This document shows positions 50,877-58,659 of a stretch of DNA of 64,000 nucleotides, one piece after another. Within the stretch, counting starts at the first letter, position 1. Each line of letters begins with the position of its first letter. Under the pieces are notes generated by a model that saw only the letters and a program-made list of their open reading frames with translations, did not search any database and had not been told where the DNA came from. The translations under genes and the position numbers were made by a program. Origin of the DNA: Mycolicibacterium chubuense NBB4. GTDB lineage: Bacteria; Actinomycetota; Actinomycetes; Mycobacteriales; Mycobacteriaceae. The stretch spans positions 5,456,001-5,520,000 of the forward strand of contig NC_018027.1 in NCBI RefSeq assembly GCF_000266905.1. Reading direction: 5' to 3'.

Positions 50877-52289
50877 ATGAACAGAGCGATTCCTCCGCTC
50901 GATTTGGGTTGGCTGCTGATGGAGTCGCCCGGCGGCACCACGCATGTCGGTGCCCTGCTGCTCTTCAAGAAACCGCCGGGCCGTCGATCACTGGTGCGCG
51001 AGGTCGTCGAGGCTTACCGCGCCTACCGGCCGCTGCCGCCGTTCAACTATGTGCCGGAGCTCGTCGGGGCCGGCGCTCCGCACTTCCGAGAGGTCGAGAG
51101 CTGGGACCCGCACTACCACGTCGCGCATCTCGCGCTGCCGGCGCAAAGCTCCTATGAGGATCTGCTACGACTCGTCGCCGACCTGCACGAGCCGATGCTC
51201 GATCGCCATCGACCGATGTTCCGGTGCTGGCTCATCGACGGGGTTCCCGGCGGCAGGTTCGCGATCTACACCAAGACCCACCACAGCATCATCGACGGGG
51301 TGTCGGGCCTGAAGAAGCTCTACGAGGGGCTGAGCCCGTCCGGCGAGCCCTCCATCCCCGCCCCGGCTTTCGCACTGGGGCAACCGGATCCGGAGCCGGA
51401 ACACGCACCGCCCGCACTGCGGAAACTCACCGACGCGGTGCGCGGCGCCCTTGCCGAAGTCGGTGCGATCAACCAGATCTCGCGGACCGCGCTACGCAAG
51501 GCGCTGAGCGCGGCTCTCGGCTCGCATCTGGAGGGAAGCCTGCCGTTCGTCGCGGGCCATGCTCCGACGAACGCTCCCCTGGTTCAGGCACGAGGTTTCG
51601 CCACGATGTCGCTGCCCCTGGAGGAGATGCACACGATCGGCCGGCAGCACGGAGCCACTCTCAACGATCTCGCCGCGGCCATCGTCGACCACGGTCTGCA
51701 CACCTATCTGAGAGAAACGGGTCAGGCGTATTCCCACGAGTTCGTCGCCATGTGCCCGGTGTCGCTCCGCGACGACGGTGACAGCGCGGTGGGCACCCGG
51801 GTTTCGGCGATCTTCGTGCGGCTCGGCGCTCCTGCGGCGCCGATGAGCGAACGGCTGCGCCAGGTGGTCCACTCGGTCGCGACGGCCAAGAAGGAACTCG
51901 GCGCCCTGTCGACGGACGCAGCCATGGCCTACTCCGTGGCCCTCATCGCCCTTGCCGGCGCGGGCGCGACCACTCACCTGGATCGCGTCGGTCACCCGGC
52001 GTGCAATCTGGTCATCTCGAATGTCCCCGGCGCCACCGAGACTCGCTATCTGAACGGCGCCGAGTTGGTCGGGATCTTCCCGGTGTCGGCGCTGGCCGCC
52101 TCGATCGGACTGAACGTGACGCTGAGCTCCTACCGCGACCACATGGACTTCGGGTTCGTGGCGAACTCTGCGGCGATCAGTGATGTCGTCGCACTCGCAG
52201 AACACACCCGGCGGGCGTATGCCGACATCAAGGCGGACACGCGGCGGTCGCACGCCGCAGCGCTCACGCACCGATCGACGACAGGTTGA
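50877..52289 (+). CDS. Wax ester synthase/diacylglycerol acyltransferase (WS/DGAT)
   Basis: A 470-residue bifunctional acyltransferase of the family that makes triacylglycerol and wax esters from acyl-CoA in mycobacteria. The catalytic motif HHSIIDG (HHxxxDG) is near residues 138-144; other conserved blocks are DHGLHTYLRE (about 264), MCPVSLRDD (about 287) and the C-terminal CNLVISNVPGATE (about 375-387), where NVPG is typical. ATG 50877 follows GGGAGG and starts with the family-typical PPLDLGWLLMESPGGTTHVG. Its last 26 bases overlap the convergent VOC-protein gene. Multiple paralogues per genome are normal, so a specific symbol is not given. Confidence 0.92.
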   Translation: MNRAIPPLDLGWLLMESPGGTTHVGALLLFKKPPGRRSLVREVVEAYRAYRPLPPFNYVPELVGAGAPHFREVESWDPHYHVAHLALPAQSSYEDLLRLVADLHEPMLDRHRPMFRCWLIDGVPGGRFAIYTKTHHSIIDGVSGLKKLYEGLSPSGEPSIPAPAFALGQPDPEPEHAPPALRKLTDAVRGALAEVGAINQISRTALRKALSAALGSHLEGSLPFVAGHAPTNAPLVQARGFATMSLPLEEMHTIGRQHGATLNDLAAAIVDHGLHTYLRETGQAYSHEFVAMCPVSLRDDGDSAVGTRVSAIFVRLGAPAAPMSERLRQVVHSVATAKKELGALSTDAAMAYSVALIALAGAGATTHLDRVGHPACNLVISNVPGATETRYLNGAELVGIFPVSALAASIGLNVTLSSYRDHMDFGFVANSAAISDVVALAEHTRRAYADIKADTRRSHAAALTHRSTTG

Positions 52290-53037
52290 ATCCGGCGCCG
52301 GTGGGGTCGGCGACCGCGGCGAGTCGACCGTAGGGAGTGTCCTCCGCCGCTCGGACGACGCTGCCGCCGTTGTCGAGGATCACCTGGACGGTCTTGTCGA
52401 CGTCGTCGGCGCCGAGGAAGAAACACCAGTCCGACGGCACACCCTCGCCCAGGATGCCGGCGCCGTCCATCACGCCGACGAGGTCGTGCCCGTCGAAAGA
52501 TGCTGTGCTGTAACGAAAGTCGTCGCTGTCGGACACGGTGGCGGTCTGCCAGCCGAACGCTTCGCGGTAGAAGTCGAGCGCCGCGCGGTAATCGCGGGTG
52601 GTGAGCTGGTGATACGCCGGTGCGCCGTGCTCGTCGACGACGTCGAAGCCGCGATGTCCGGTCGGCTGCCAGAGGCCGAAGAAGGCACCGGTCGGGTCGG
52701 ACAGCATTCCCATCCACCCCTTGTCCTTGACCTCCATCGGTGCGACGCACGACGTTGCTCCCGCGGCGGTGGCCTTCGCGACCGTGTCCGAGATGTCGGC
52801 GGTGTGCAAGTAGGTGGTCCAGCCGTCGGGGGCGCCCCACTGCGGGTCGTTGACCATCAGCCCGGCGACGTGGCGGCCGTCGAGAAACGCGGTGACATAG
52901 CCGCCGTATTCGGCGCCGGCGGACTCGAACGTCCAGCCGAACACGGTGCCGTAGAAGCGCTGGGCCTGCTCGAGATCGGACGTGGCCAAGTCGATCCAGA
53001 TGGGGGCGCCCAGCGGGGCGGACGTGCGGACGGGCAT
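52264..53037 (-). CDS. Two-domain VOC (glyoxalase-fold) protein
   Basis: A 257-residue protein with two VOC modules: residues ~8-125 (IWIDLATSDLEQAQRFYGTVFGWTFE to DPTGAFFGLWQP) and ~140-255 (YHQLTTRDYRAALDFYREAFGWQTATVSD to ADPTGAGFNLSS). Each has the beta-alpha-beta-beta-beta rhythm and the DPTGA end-motif where a metal-ligand Glu/His may or may not be present; the classical glyoxalase I ligands are not all visible. Related actinobacterial proteins include hydroxylases and antibiotic-binding proteins. It is convergent with the WS/DGAT gene, with a 26-bp overlap. Confidence 0.85.
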   Translation of the reverse strand: MPVRTSAPLGAPIWIDLATSDLEQAQRFYGTVFGWTFESAGAEYGGYVTAFLDGRHVAGLMVNDPQWGAPDGWTTYLHTADISDTVAKATAAGATSCVAPMEVKDKGWMGMLSDPTGAFFGLWQPTGHRGFDVVDEHGAPAYHQLTTRDYRAALDFYREAFGWQTATVSDSDDFRYSTASFDGHDLVGVMDGAGILGEGVPSDWCFFLGADDVDKTVQVILDNGGSVVRAAEDTPYGRLAAVADPTGAGFNLSSIGA

Positions 53038-53180
53038 CTCGGTCTCCTCGATCGTCGGAAGCGGACACCGACTCAGACCGCCGGAGTCGGGGAAACTCAT
53101 CGCCGCCGCCGATGAGCTTCGCCGGCCATGCGAGTCTGTCCTGGCATGACCACGAGCAGCACCCCACACACGGAGGACCG

Positions 53181-53813
53181 GTGAGCAGAACCAACCTGTC
53201 GATGTCGATATCGGCCGACGGCTACGTCGCAGGTCCCGACCAGAGCGAGGACCACCCCCTCGGTATCGGCGGCGAGCTGCTGCACGGCTGGCACATCGGG
53301 CCCGCCAAGGACCACCCGGTCAACCAGCAGGTGGCCGCGGAGATGCTCGACGGCATGGGCGCGACCATCATGGGCCGCAACATGTTCGGTCCCGTCCGCG
53401 GCGAATGGGGCGACTCGGCGTGGACCGGCTGGTGGGGTGAGGACCCGCCGTATCACTGCCCGGTGTTCGTGCTCACCCACTACGCGCACGACCCGATCGT
53501 GAAGGACGGCGGTACGACGTTCCACTTCGTCACCGACGGTGTCGAGTCGGCCTACGCGCAGGCTCGCGAGGTCGCCGGTGACCGGCCGATCAGCATCGCC
53601 GGCGGCGCGTCCTGCGCCCGCCAGGCGCTCAGTGCCGGTCTCGTCGACGAGATCGACCTTCAGATCAATCCGGTGATCCTCGGGTCGGGCGAGCGGCTGT
53701 TCGACGGGTTCGAGGCCGGCATCCCGCAGCTGGAACTGGTCCGCGTGCTGCAAGCGCCGGGGGTGGCTCACCTGCGCTACCGAGTGGTCCGGCCGCACGA
53801 TTCGCGGCCGTAG
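53181..53813 (+). CDS. RibD C-terminal/dihydrofolate reductase-like protein
   Basis: A 210-residue protein of the RibD_C/DHFR-like reductase family. It opens with LSMSISADGYVAGPDQSEDHPLG (about residues 6-28) and has GATIMGRNMF (about 74-83), a Trp-rich WTGWWGEDPPYHCPVFVLTHY, the glycine-rich dinucleotide-contact loop ISIAGGASCARQALSAGLVDEIDLQINPVILGSGERLF (about 138-175). It probably reduces a keto or pterin-like compound with NADPH. GTG 53181 is well placed after GGAGGACCG. A close paralogue lies 2 kb downstream at 55387. It is followed by the S4-domain gene 36 bases later. Confidence 0.85.
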   Translation: MSRTNLSMSISADGYVAGPDQSEDHPLGIGGELLHGWHIGPAKDHPVNQQVAAEMLDGMGATIMGRNMFGPVRGEWGDSAWTGWWGEDPPYHCPVFVLTHYAHDPIVKDGGTTFHFVTDGVESAYAQAREVAGDRPISIAGGASCARQALSAGLVDEIDLQINPVILGSGERLFDGFEAGIPQLELVRVLQAPGVAHLRYRVVRPHDSRP

Positions 53814-53849
53814 CCCGCCGGACCCGCGTCGGGCACCATGATGGTCGTC

Positions 53850-54215
53850 ATGGAGTCGACCCGCGTGGACAGGTGGTTGTGGGCCGTCCGGTTGACCAAG
53901 ACGCGGCCCGACGCCGCCGAGGCGTGCCGGGGTGGGCACGTTCGCGTCAACGACCGGTCGGCGAAACCGTCGACGGTGGTCTGCCCCGGTGACGAGGTCC
54001 GCGCCCTGGTCGGTGGCCGGACGCGGATCGTCGAGGTGGTGCGGGTGATCCAGAAGCGTGTCGGTGCGGCCGACGCCGTCACCTGCTACCTCGACCGCAC
54101 TCCCCCGCCACCGCCCGCCGCACCGCCGCCGCTCGCCGTGCGTGACCGCGGCGCCGGACGCCCCACCAAACGGGACCGCCGGCTGTTGGACAAGTGGCGC
54201 GCCCGGCAGGGTTGA
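53850..54215 (+). CDS. S4-domain RNA-binding protein (HslR/Hsp15-like)
   Basis: A 121-residue S4-domain protein. Residues ~5-65 (TRVDRWLWAVRLTKTRPDAAEACRGGHVRVNDRSAKPSTVVCPGDEVRALVGG) follow Hsp15/HslR, which binds nascent-chain-blocked 50S subunits after heat shock, and the basic C-terminus (GRPTKRDRRLLDKWRARQG) supports RNA binding. A run of five prolines divides the two parts. Three ATGs (53838, 53841, 53850) are possible; 53850 gives the conserved start. The preceding reductase is 36 bases away, but functional connection is unlikely. Confidence 0.85.
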   Translation: MESTRVDRWLWAVRLTKTRPDAAEACRGGHVRVNDRSAKPSTVVCPGDEVRALVGGRTRIVEVVRVIQKRVGAADAVTCYLDRTPPPPPAAPPPLAVRDRGAGRPTKRDRRLLDKWRARQG

Positions 54216-54266
54216 GCTGGCACCCGGTCAGCCCGGTCAACTGAGATGCGCGGCCGGCCGTGCCGG

Positions 54267-55208
54267 CTATTGGCCTGGGACGAGGACGGTCTTGCCGTGC
54301 AGGCGGCCGGCATCGGACGCTTCGTGCACGGCCGCGGCCTGGTCGAGCGGACGGCGGTCGGCGATCTCCACGCGCAGTCCCCCATCGTCGACGCGGCTGA
54401 CCAGTTCGGCGAGTTGAGCAGCGTCGCTGCGAACGAAGACTCGCTGCGTGCGGACCTGCCGCCCCGGAGTTTGTGGCCCGGAGACCATGGTGCCGACATG
54501 GAAGCCGCCGTCAGCGACGACACCGAGGAGGGCTTCGGTCTGCTCGTCGGTGGTGCTGACGAGGTTGAGCACCACATCGAACGGCGCACCCTCGACCTCG
54601 ATCGGCGACTGCGTGTAGTCGATGTAGTCGACGATCCGGTCGGCGCCCAAGCCGCGCAGCCGCTCGGCGTCACGCGCCGTAGCGGTCGCGGTGACGATCG
54701 CGCCGGCCTGCTCGGCCAACTGGACGGCGTAGCCGCCGACGGCCCCTGAGGCTCCGTTGATCAGCACCGTCTGACCGTCCGTCAGCCCGGCGATCTCGGA
54801 CAGGGACTGCCAGGCCGTCAGTGCGGCTTCCGGCAGGGCGGCCGCGTCGGCCAGCGGCACCGACGTCGGGGCGGCGGCCAGCGAATCAGCCGGTGCGAGT
54901 GCGTATTCCGCCGCGGCGCCGTCGGCATCCAGCGGCAGGAACGCCACGACCGCGTCGCCGACGTGCCAGCCCTGCACGCCCTCACCGAGCTCGGCGATCG
55001 TCCCCGCCAGGTCGACGCCGGGAATGTGCGGGAAGGAGATTTGGTACACCTCGGCCAGGTAGCCACCGCGGATGCCGGCATCCACCGGGTTGAACGAGGT
55101 TGCGGCCACCTTCACCAGAACCTGGCCCGCCCCGGGCACCGGGCGCGGCGCTTCCTCGTAGTGCAGAACGTCGCTGTCGCCGTACTGGTGATATCGAACA
55201 GCCTTCAT
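54267..55208 (-). CDS. NADP-dependent quinone oxidoreductase-type MDR enzyme
   Basis: A 313-residue medium-chain dehydrogenase without the zinc ligands, in the quinone oxidoreductase group. The N-terminal GroES-like domain (residues ~1-120) is followed by the Rossmann motif INGASGAVGGYAVQLAEQAGA (about 150-170). The tail DQAAAVHEASDAGRLHGKTVL matches the family end. These enzymes reduce quinones or enones with NADPH and are often induced by electrophiles. It is divergent from the second RibD/DHFR-like reductase, and the two palindromes at 55231-55283 lie between them, close to this start. Confidence 0.88.
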   Translation of the reverse strand: MKAVRYHQYGDSDVLHYEEAPRPVPGAGQVLVKVAATSFNPVDAGIRGGYLAEVYQISFPHIPGVDLAGTIAELGEGVQGWHVGDAVVAFLPLDADGAAAEYALAPADSLAAAPTSVPLADAAALPEAALTAWQSLSEIAGLTDGQTVLINGASGAVGGYAVQLAEQAGAIVTATATARDAERLRGLGADRIVDYIDYTQSPIEVEGAPFDVVLNLVSTTDEQTEALLGVVADGGFHVGTMVSGPQTPGRQVRTQRVFVRSDAAQLAELVSRVDDGGLRVEIADRRPLDQAAAVHEASDAGRLHGKTVLVPGQ

Positions 55209-55230
55209 GATCGTCCTCCGGAGTCAGTGT

Positions 55231-55248
55231 TGCTTCGATATCGAAGCA
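55231..55248. promoter_or_regulatory. Perfect 18-bp palindrome, operator 1
   Basis: TGCTTCGATATCGAAGCA reads the same on both strands. It lies 23 bases upstream of the quinone oxidoreductase start. A second copy of the core stands 36 bp away centre to centre. Confidence 0.7.
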
Positions 55249-55267
55249 GCTACAGGCCATACAACTC

Positions 55268-55283
55268 GCTTCGATGTCGAAGC
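55268..55283. promoter_or_regulatory. 16-bp palindrome, operator 2
   Basis: GCTTCGA-TG-TCGAAGC repeats the arms of operator 1, with TG instead of TA at the centre. Together the two sites form a paired operator between divergent oxidoreductase genes; no regulator gene is adjacent. Confidence 0.7.
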
Positions 55284-55386
55284 AATCCCGGGGTTCCGTG
55301 TGATCGTGGTCACTTCGGGGTGCGGGGATGAGTTTCCGCGGTCTGGAAAGTCTGACCACTGTTGTCGACGAACACAGGAGGAACAT

Positions 55387-56031
55387 GTGGCCCAGTTACT
55401 GAGAGTCCAGAACTTCAACGTCTCGAGTGACGGAATCGGCGCTGGCGAGGACCAGAGTGTCGACCGTCCGTTCGGCCACGTCCATCCCGAGCAGCTGTTC
55501 GCCTGGGCGGGGGCTACGGCGAGCTGGCCTATGCGCACTGACCCCGGGGGCAGCCGGGGCCTCGATGACTACTTCACCCGAGACTACCCACGCAATATCG
55601 GTGCCGAGATCATGGGCCGCAACAAGTTCGGGCCCCAGCGCGGGCCCTGGCAGGACCACGAATGGTGCGGCTGGTGGGGTGACGAGCCCCCGTTCCGTAC
55701 GCCGGTGTTCGTCATGACCCATCACAAGCGTCCCTCGTTCACACTCTCCGACACCACGTTCCACTTCGTCGAAGGCGACCCGGCCACGGTCCTCGAGCAA
55801 GCACGGGAAGCCGCGCAGGGCAAAGACGTGCGACTCGGCGGCGGGGTGAGCACCATCCGTCAGTTCCTCGACGCCGGCCTCGTCGACACCATGCATGTGG
55901 CAGTCTCGCCGGTCGAGCTCGGTTCTGGGCTGCGACTCTGGGAGTCACCCGATGAGCTGCTCGACCGGTTTCATCTCGACGTCGTGCCAAGCCCGAGCGG
56001 GGTGACGCATCACCTGTTCTGGCGAAAGTGA
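55387..56031 (+). CDS. RibD C-terminal/dihydrofolate reductase-like protein
   Basis: A 214-residue paralogue of the protein at 53181, with the same blocks: FNVSSDGIGAGEDQSVDRPFG (about residues 8-28), EIMGRNKFGPQRGPW (about 75-89), CGWWGDEPPFRTPVFVMTHH and RLGGGVSTIRQFLDAGLVDTMHVAVSPVELGSGLRLW (about 147-183). The GTG start at 55387 is preceded by AGGAGGAACAT, an excellent ribosome site. It is divergent from the quinone oxidoreductase across 178 bp that contains paired palindromes, so the two reductases probably respond to the same regulator. The substrate is unknown. Confidence 0.86.
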   Translation: MAQLLRVQNFNVSSDGIGAGEDQSVDRPFGHVHPEQLFAWAGATASWPMRTDPGGSRGLDDYFTRDYPRNIGAEIMGRNKFGPQRGPWQDHEWCGWWGDEPPFRTPVFVMTHHKRPSFTLSDTTFHFVEGDPATVLEQAREAAQGKDVRLGGGVSTIRQFLDAGLVDTMHVAVSPVELGSGLRLWESPDELLDRFHLDVVPSPSGVTHHLFWRK

Positions 56032-56175
56032 CCCAACATGGCTGCCGCGGAATCGAATTCAGGATGCCGTCGCCATTCGTCGGCCGCTGTGCACCGGTCG
56101 GCGCGGTCGCGTTCACTGCCGCACAGCGCGTCGGCTCGGACACCGCGTCATCCGCCGTGGGGGTAGCCTGCACGG

Positions 56176-57258
56176 ATGCCGTCGACGCCCCTTCCAGTGG
56201 TGCTGGCCACGCTCGCACTGCGGCGCAGGCTCAAGCAGCTCGCAGACAGGATGGTTCCCCCGCAGATCGCCATGCTGGACCTCGGCGAGGGTGTCGGCGG
56301 CGTTCAGGTCGCTGCAGCGATCGCCGAACTCGGCATCGCCGACGTGCTCGCCGAGGGGCCCAGCACGGCATCGCAGATCGCTGCCCGCATCGACTGTGAT
56401 GGGGACACCACGCATCGTCTGCTGCGCGGCGCGGTCGCGTGCAATCTGTGCACGATGAACCGCCGGACCGGTGCGGTGACGCTGACGCGAATGGGAGCGG
56501 TGCTGCGCAGCGATCACCCCGCCTCGCTGCGGGCGTGGATGCGCTACAAGGGAATGCGGTCGACCGTCGACGCCTGGGGTGGCCTGGCCGCCAGCGTGCG
56601 CAGCGGCCGAAGCGCATTCGAGATCGTGCACGGCATGTCGGTGTGGGACTGGTACGCCGCGCACCCCGACGAGCAACGCGTGTTCGCGGCGACGATGCGC
56701 CAGGCCACCGAGATCAGTGCCCGCGCCATCGCCCGGGCCTACCCGTGGCCGGACGGGGCGGTGGTGTGCGACGTCGCCGGTGGGATCGGCACGCTGCTGT
56801 CGACGATCGTGGCCGAGGCCCGTGTGCGCGGCGTGCTGGTCGACAGCGCGGGGATGCTCGCCGAGGCGGAACGATTCCTCGCCGAGCGCGGGGTCGCCGA
56901 CCGCATCGATCGCGTCGAGGGCGACATCTTCGGCACTGTCAACGTGACCGCCGACGTGTACACGATCAAGGATGTACTGCACGACTGGGACGATGAGCGC
57001 TGCAGAAAGATTCTCGCCGCGGTGGCGGCGAGTATGCCGACTGGCAGCAAGCTCCTGGTGATCGAGTACCTGCAGCAACGCAATCGGCCGAATCCGTTCT
57101 CACCGCTTCTCGACCTCCACACGCTGACCCAACGAGACGGCGGCCGGCTGCGCTCGGTGGCCGAACTGTCGGACCTGCTCATCGGCGCGGGCCTGCGGCC
57201 TACCGGCCGGGTGTTCTCGGTGGTACCGCACGACCTGGTCGAGGCAGAGAAGATCTGA
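56176..57258 (+). CDS. O-methyltransferase of the plant-type OMT/HIOMT family
   Basis: A 360-residue SAM-dependent O-methyltransferase. It has an N-terminal dimerisation domain with a winged helix (GPSTASQIAARIDCDGDTTHRLLRGAVACN, about residues 60-90). The SAM domain has VVCDVAGGIGTLLSTIVAEA (about 196-215), RVEGDIFGTVNVTADVYTIKDVLHDWDDERC (about 248-278) with the catalytic His in LHDW, and a C-terminal helix GRLRSVAELSDLLIGAGLRPTGRV. Such enzymes methylate phenols, polyketides or hydroxy-indoles. It stands alone, with no biosynthetic cluster, and is convergent with the TetR gene. Confidence 0.87.
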   Translation: MPSTPLPVVLATLALRRRLKQLADRMVPPQIAMLDLGEGVGGVQVAAAIAELGIADVLAEGPSTASQIAARIDCDGDTTHRLLRGAVACNLCTMNRRTGAVTLTRMGAVLRSDHPASLRAWMRYKGMRSTVDAWGGLAASVRSGRSAFEIVHGMSVWDWYAAHPDEQRVFAATMRQATEISARAIARAYPWPDGAVVCDVAGGIGTLLSTIVAEARVRGVLVDSAGMLAEAERFLAERGVADRIDRVEGDIFGTVNVTADVYTIKDVLHDWDDERCRKILAAVAASMPTGSKLLVIEYLQQRNRPNPFSPLLDLHTLTQRDGGRLRSVAELSDLLIGAGLRPTGRVFSVVPHDLVEAEKI

Positions 57259-57324
57259 CTGGCGCCGGCTCCCTTCGTCATGGTTTCCGCCAGCATGCGC
57301 GCAGACACCGACACGTTCAGCGGC

Positions 57325-57912
57325 TCACGACGTTCCGGTCCCGAGCACCGCGTCGACGGCCAGGTACAGCGTTTCGGTCTCGGCCTGGAGGACCGATTCA
57401 CCGGACGGCAGGGCGCGTTGGATCGACAATCCGTTGAGGACGGTCAGGAGAAACCGCACCTTTCGCGGGAAATCGTCTCGCGGAAGGGCTCCTTCGTCGG
57501 CCAACACGCCCAGCCAGTACTCGACACGCCCTGCAGACACTCGTTCTTGGGCGAGATATGCCTTGCGGACCTTCTCGCTGGGCTCAGGTGCGATGAAATG
57601 TTCATACGCAGCGCCCCAAGCCTTTCGGGCTTCGTCACCGACTCCGGCTGCGGCGAGTACCTGCCGTAAGCAGTCGACGAGTCGCTCTCTCGCGGGCCGT
57701 GACGAATCGTGGATCGGTTCGTCGGGGATGAAGTGCCGGTAGATCCGCGTCAGCACCTCGTCCTGGAGGGCGCGCTGGGTCGGAAAGTGAAATCGCAGCG
57801 ATCCGGTGCTCACACCGGCGCGCACCGCGACCGCACGGACGCTCAGCGTGGTGGTGGCGTCCTCGGCGATCATCTCTGCCGCCGCTCGCAGAATCCGCTC
57901 CCTGGTGTGCAT
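57325..57912 (-). CDS. TetR-family transcriptional regulator
   Basis: A 195-residue TetR regulator. The helix-turn-helix lies at about residues 5-50 (RERILRAAAEMIAEDATTTLSVRAVAVRAGVSTGSLRFHFPTQRALQDEVL), with the typical GVSTGSLRFHF recognition helix; the rest is an all-helical ligand-binding domain. ATG 57912 has GGAGG upstream. Two matching 17-bp operators lie between it and the divergent membrane protein gene at 58026, so this is very likely the repressor of that gene and of itself. Confidence 0.92.
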   Translation of the reverse strand: MHTRERILRAAAEMIAEDATTTLSVRAVAVRAGVSTGSLRFHFPTQRALQDEVLTRIYRHFIPDEPIHDSSRPARERLVDCLRQVLAAAGVGDEARKAWGAAYEHFIAPEPSEKVRKAYLAQERVSAGRVEYWLGVLADEGALPRDDFPRKVRFLLTVLNGLSIQRALPSGESVLQAETETLYLAVDAVLGTGTS

Positions 57913-57952
57913 CGGCGATCCTCCTCCGGCTTGATCGGCATCACCGACCGTA

Positions 57953-57994
57953 CTAGCACAGTGTGTTAGCGTGGCGACTAACACGGTGTACTAG
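57953..57994. promoter_or_regulatory. Twin TetR operators
   Basis: CTAGCACAGTGTGTTAG (57953-57969) and CTAACACGGTGTACTAG (57978-57994) are imperfect palindromes of equal length. One equals the reverse complement of the other at 14 of 17 positions. Their centres are 25 bp apart, and they lie between the TetR gene and the divergent membrane protein gene. Confidence 0.75.
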
Positions 57995-58025
57995 TCGGTG
58001 AGCAGCCTCAACCAGAAGGGTCGGT

Positions 58026-58652
58026 ATGACAGTCCGGCAGTGGCGTCCGTTCCGCATCATCGGCGAGAACACCGGCGTCTACCTGATGGCGAACGCTGCC
58101 GCGTACGGCATCTTTCTGGTCGGCTTCGCCCTCGGGCTGGCCTTCCCGCACCTCAGCCAGGCGCAGTACACCCGGTTAGAGGATGACGGGACAGCGGATC
58201 TCGTGCGGTCGCTGATCGCCAGTCCCTGGCTGTTCGCACTGACGATTCTCGCGGTGAACACCCTCAAGATGGGCGCATTCACCATCATCGCGCCGTCACT
58301 GATCGTGCCGTTCGCCGGAATCGCGCTGTTCGCCTACTGGGCTTTGACGACAGGTATGACGCTGGTCCCTCAGAGCGATCTCGGCTGGATTGCTCTGATA
58401 CCGCACTCGCTCACACTGATCGTCGAGTTCCAGGCCTACCTGTTGCTGCTGTTGGGTGTCTATCTGCTCGGTACGTACTGGGTCCACCCTCAGGCCGTGG
58501 GAGCTGAGAACCGCCGGCAGGCCTACCTCTTGGGGTTGCGCGACCTCGGCTGGCTGGCGCTACCGGCCCTGGCCCTGTTCGTCGTCGGTGCGATCTACGA
58601 GTCGTTCTCCTTGCGCTACTTCGTGCGTCCGCTGGCCGATTGGCTGCTATAG
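58026..58652 (+). CDS. Multi-pass membrane protein, SpoIIM-like in layout
   Basis: A 208-residue protein with five or six hydrophobic segments (residues ~18-42, 62-90, 92-112, 122-150, 168-192). The sequence LKMGAFTIIAPSLIVPFAGIALFAYWALTTGM and SLTLIVEFQAYLLLLLGVYLLGTYWV resembles stage II sporulation protein M-type membrane proteins, a broad family also found in non-sporulating bacteria, but the match is weak. It is the sole target gene beside the TetR operators, and its expression should respond to the TetR ligand. A transport or envelope role is possible. The stop is 8 bases from the convergent secreted-protein gene. Confidence 0.6.
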   Translation: MTVRQWRPFRIIGENTGVYLMANAAAYGIFLVGFALGLAFPHLSQAQYTRLEDDGTADLVRSLIASPWLFALTILAVNTLKMGAFTIIAPSLIVPFAGIALFAYWALTTGMTLVPQSDLGWIALIPHSLTLIVEFQAYLLLLLGVYLLGTYWVHPQAVGAENRRQAYLLGLRDLGWLALPALALFVVGAIYESFSLRYFVRPLADWLL

Positions 58653-58659
58653 AGCGCGA

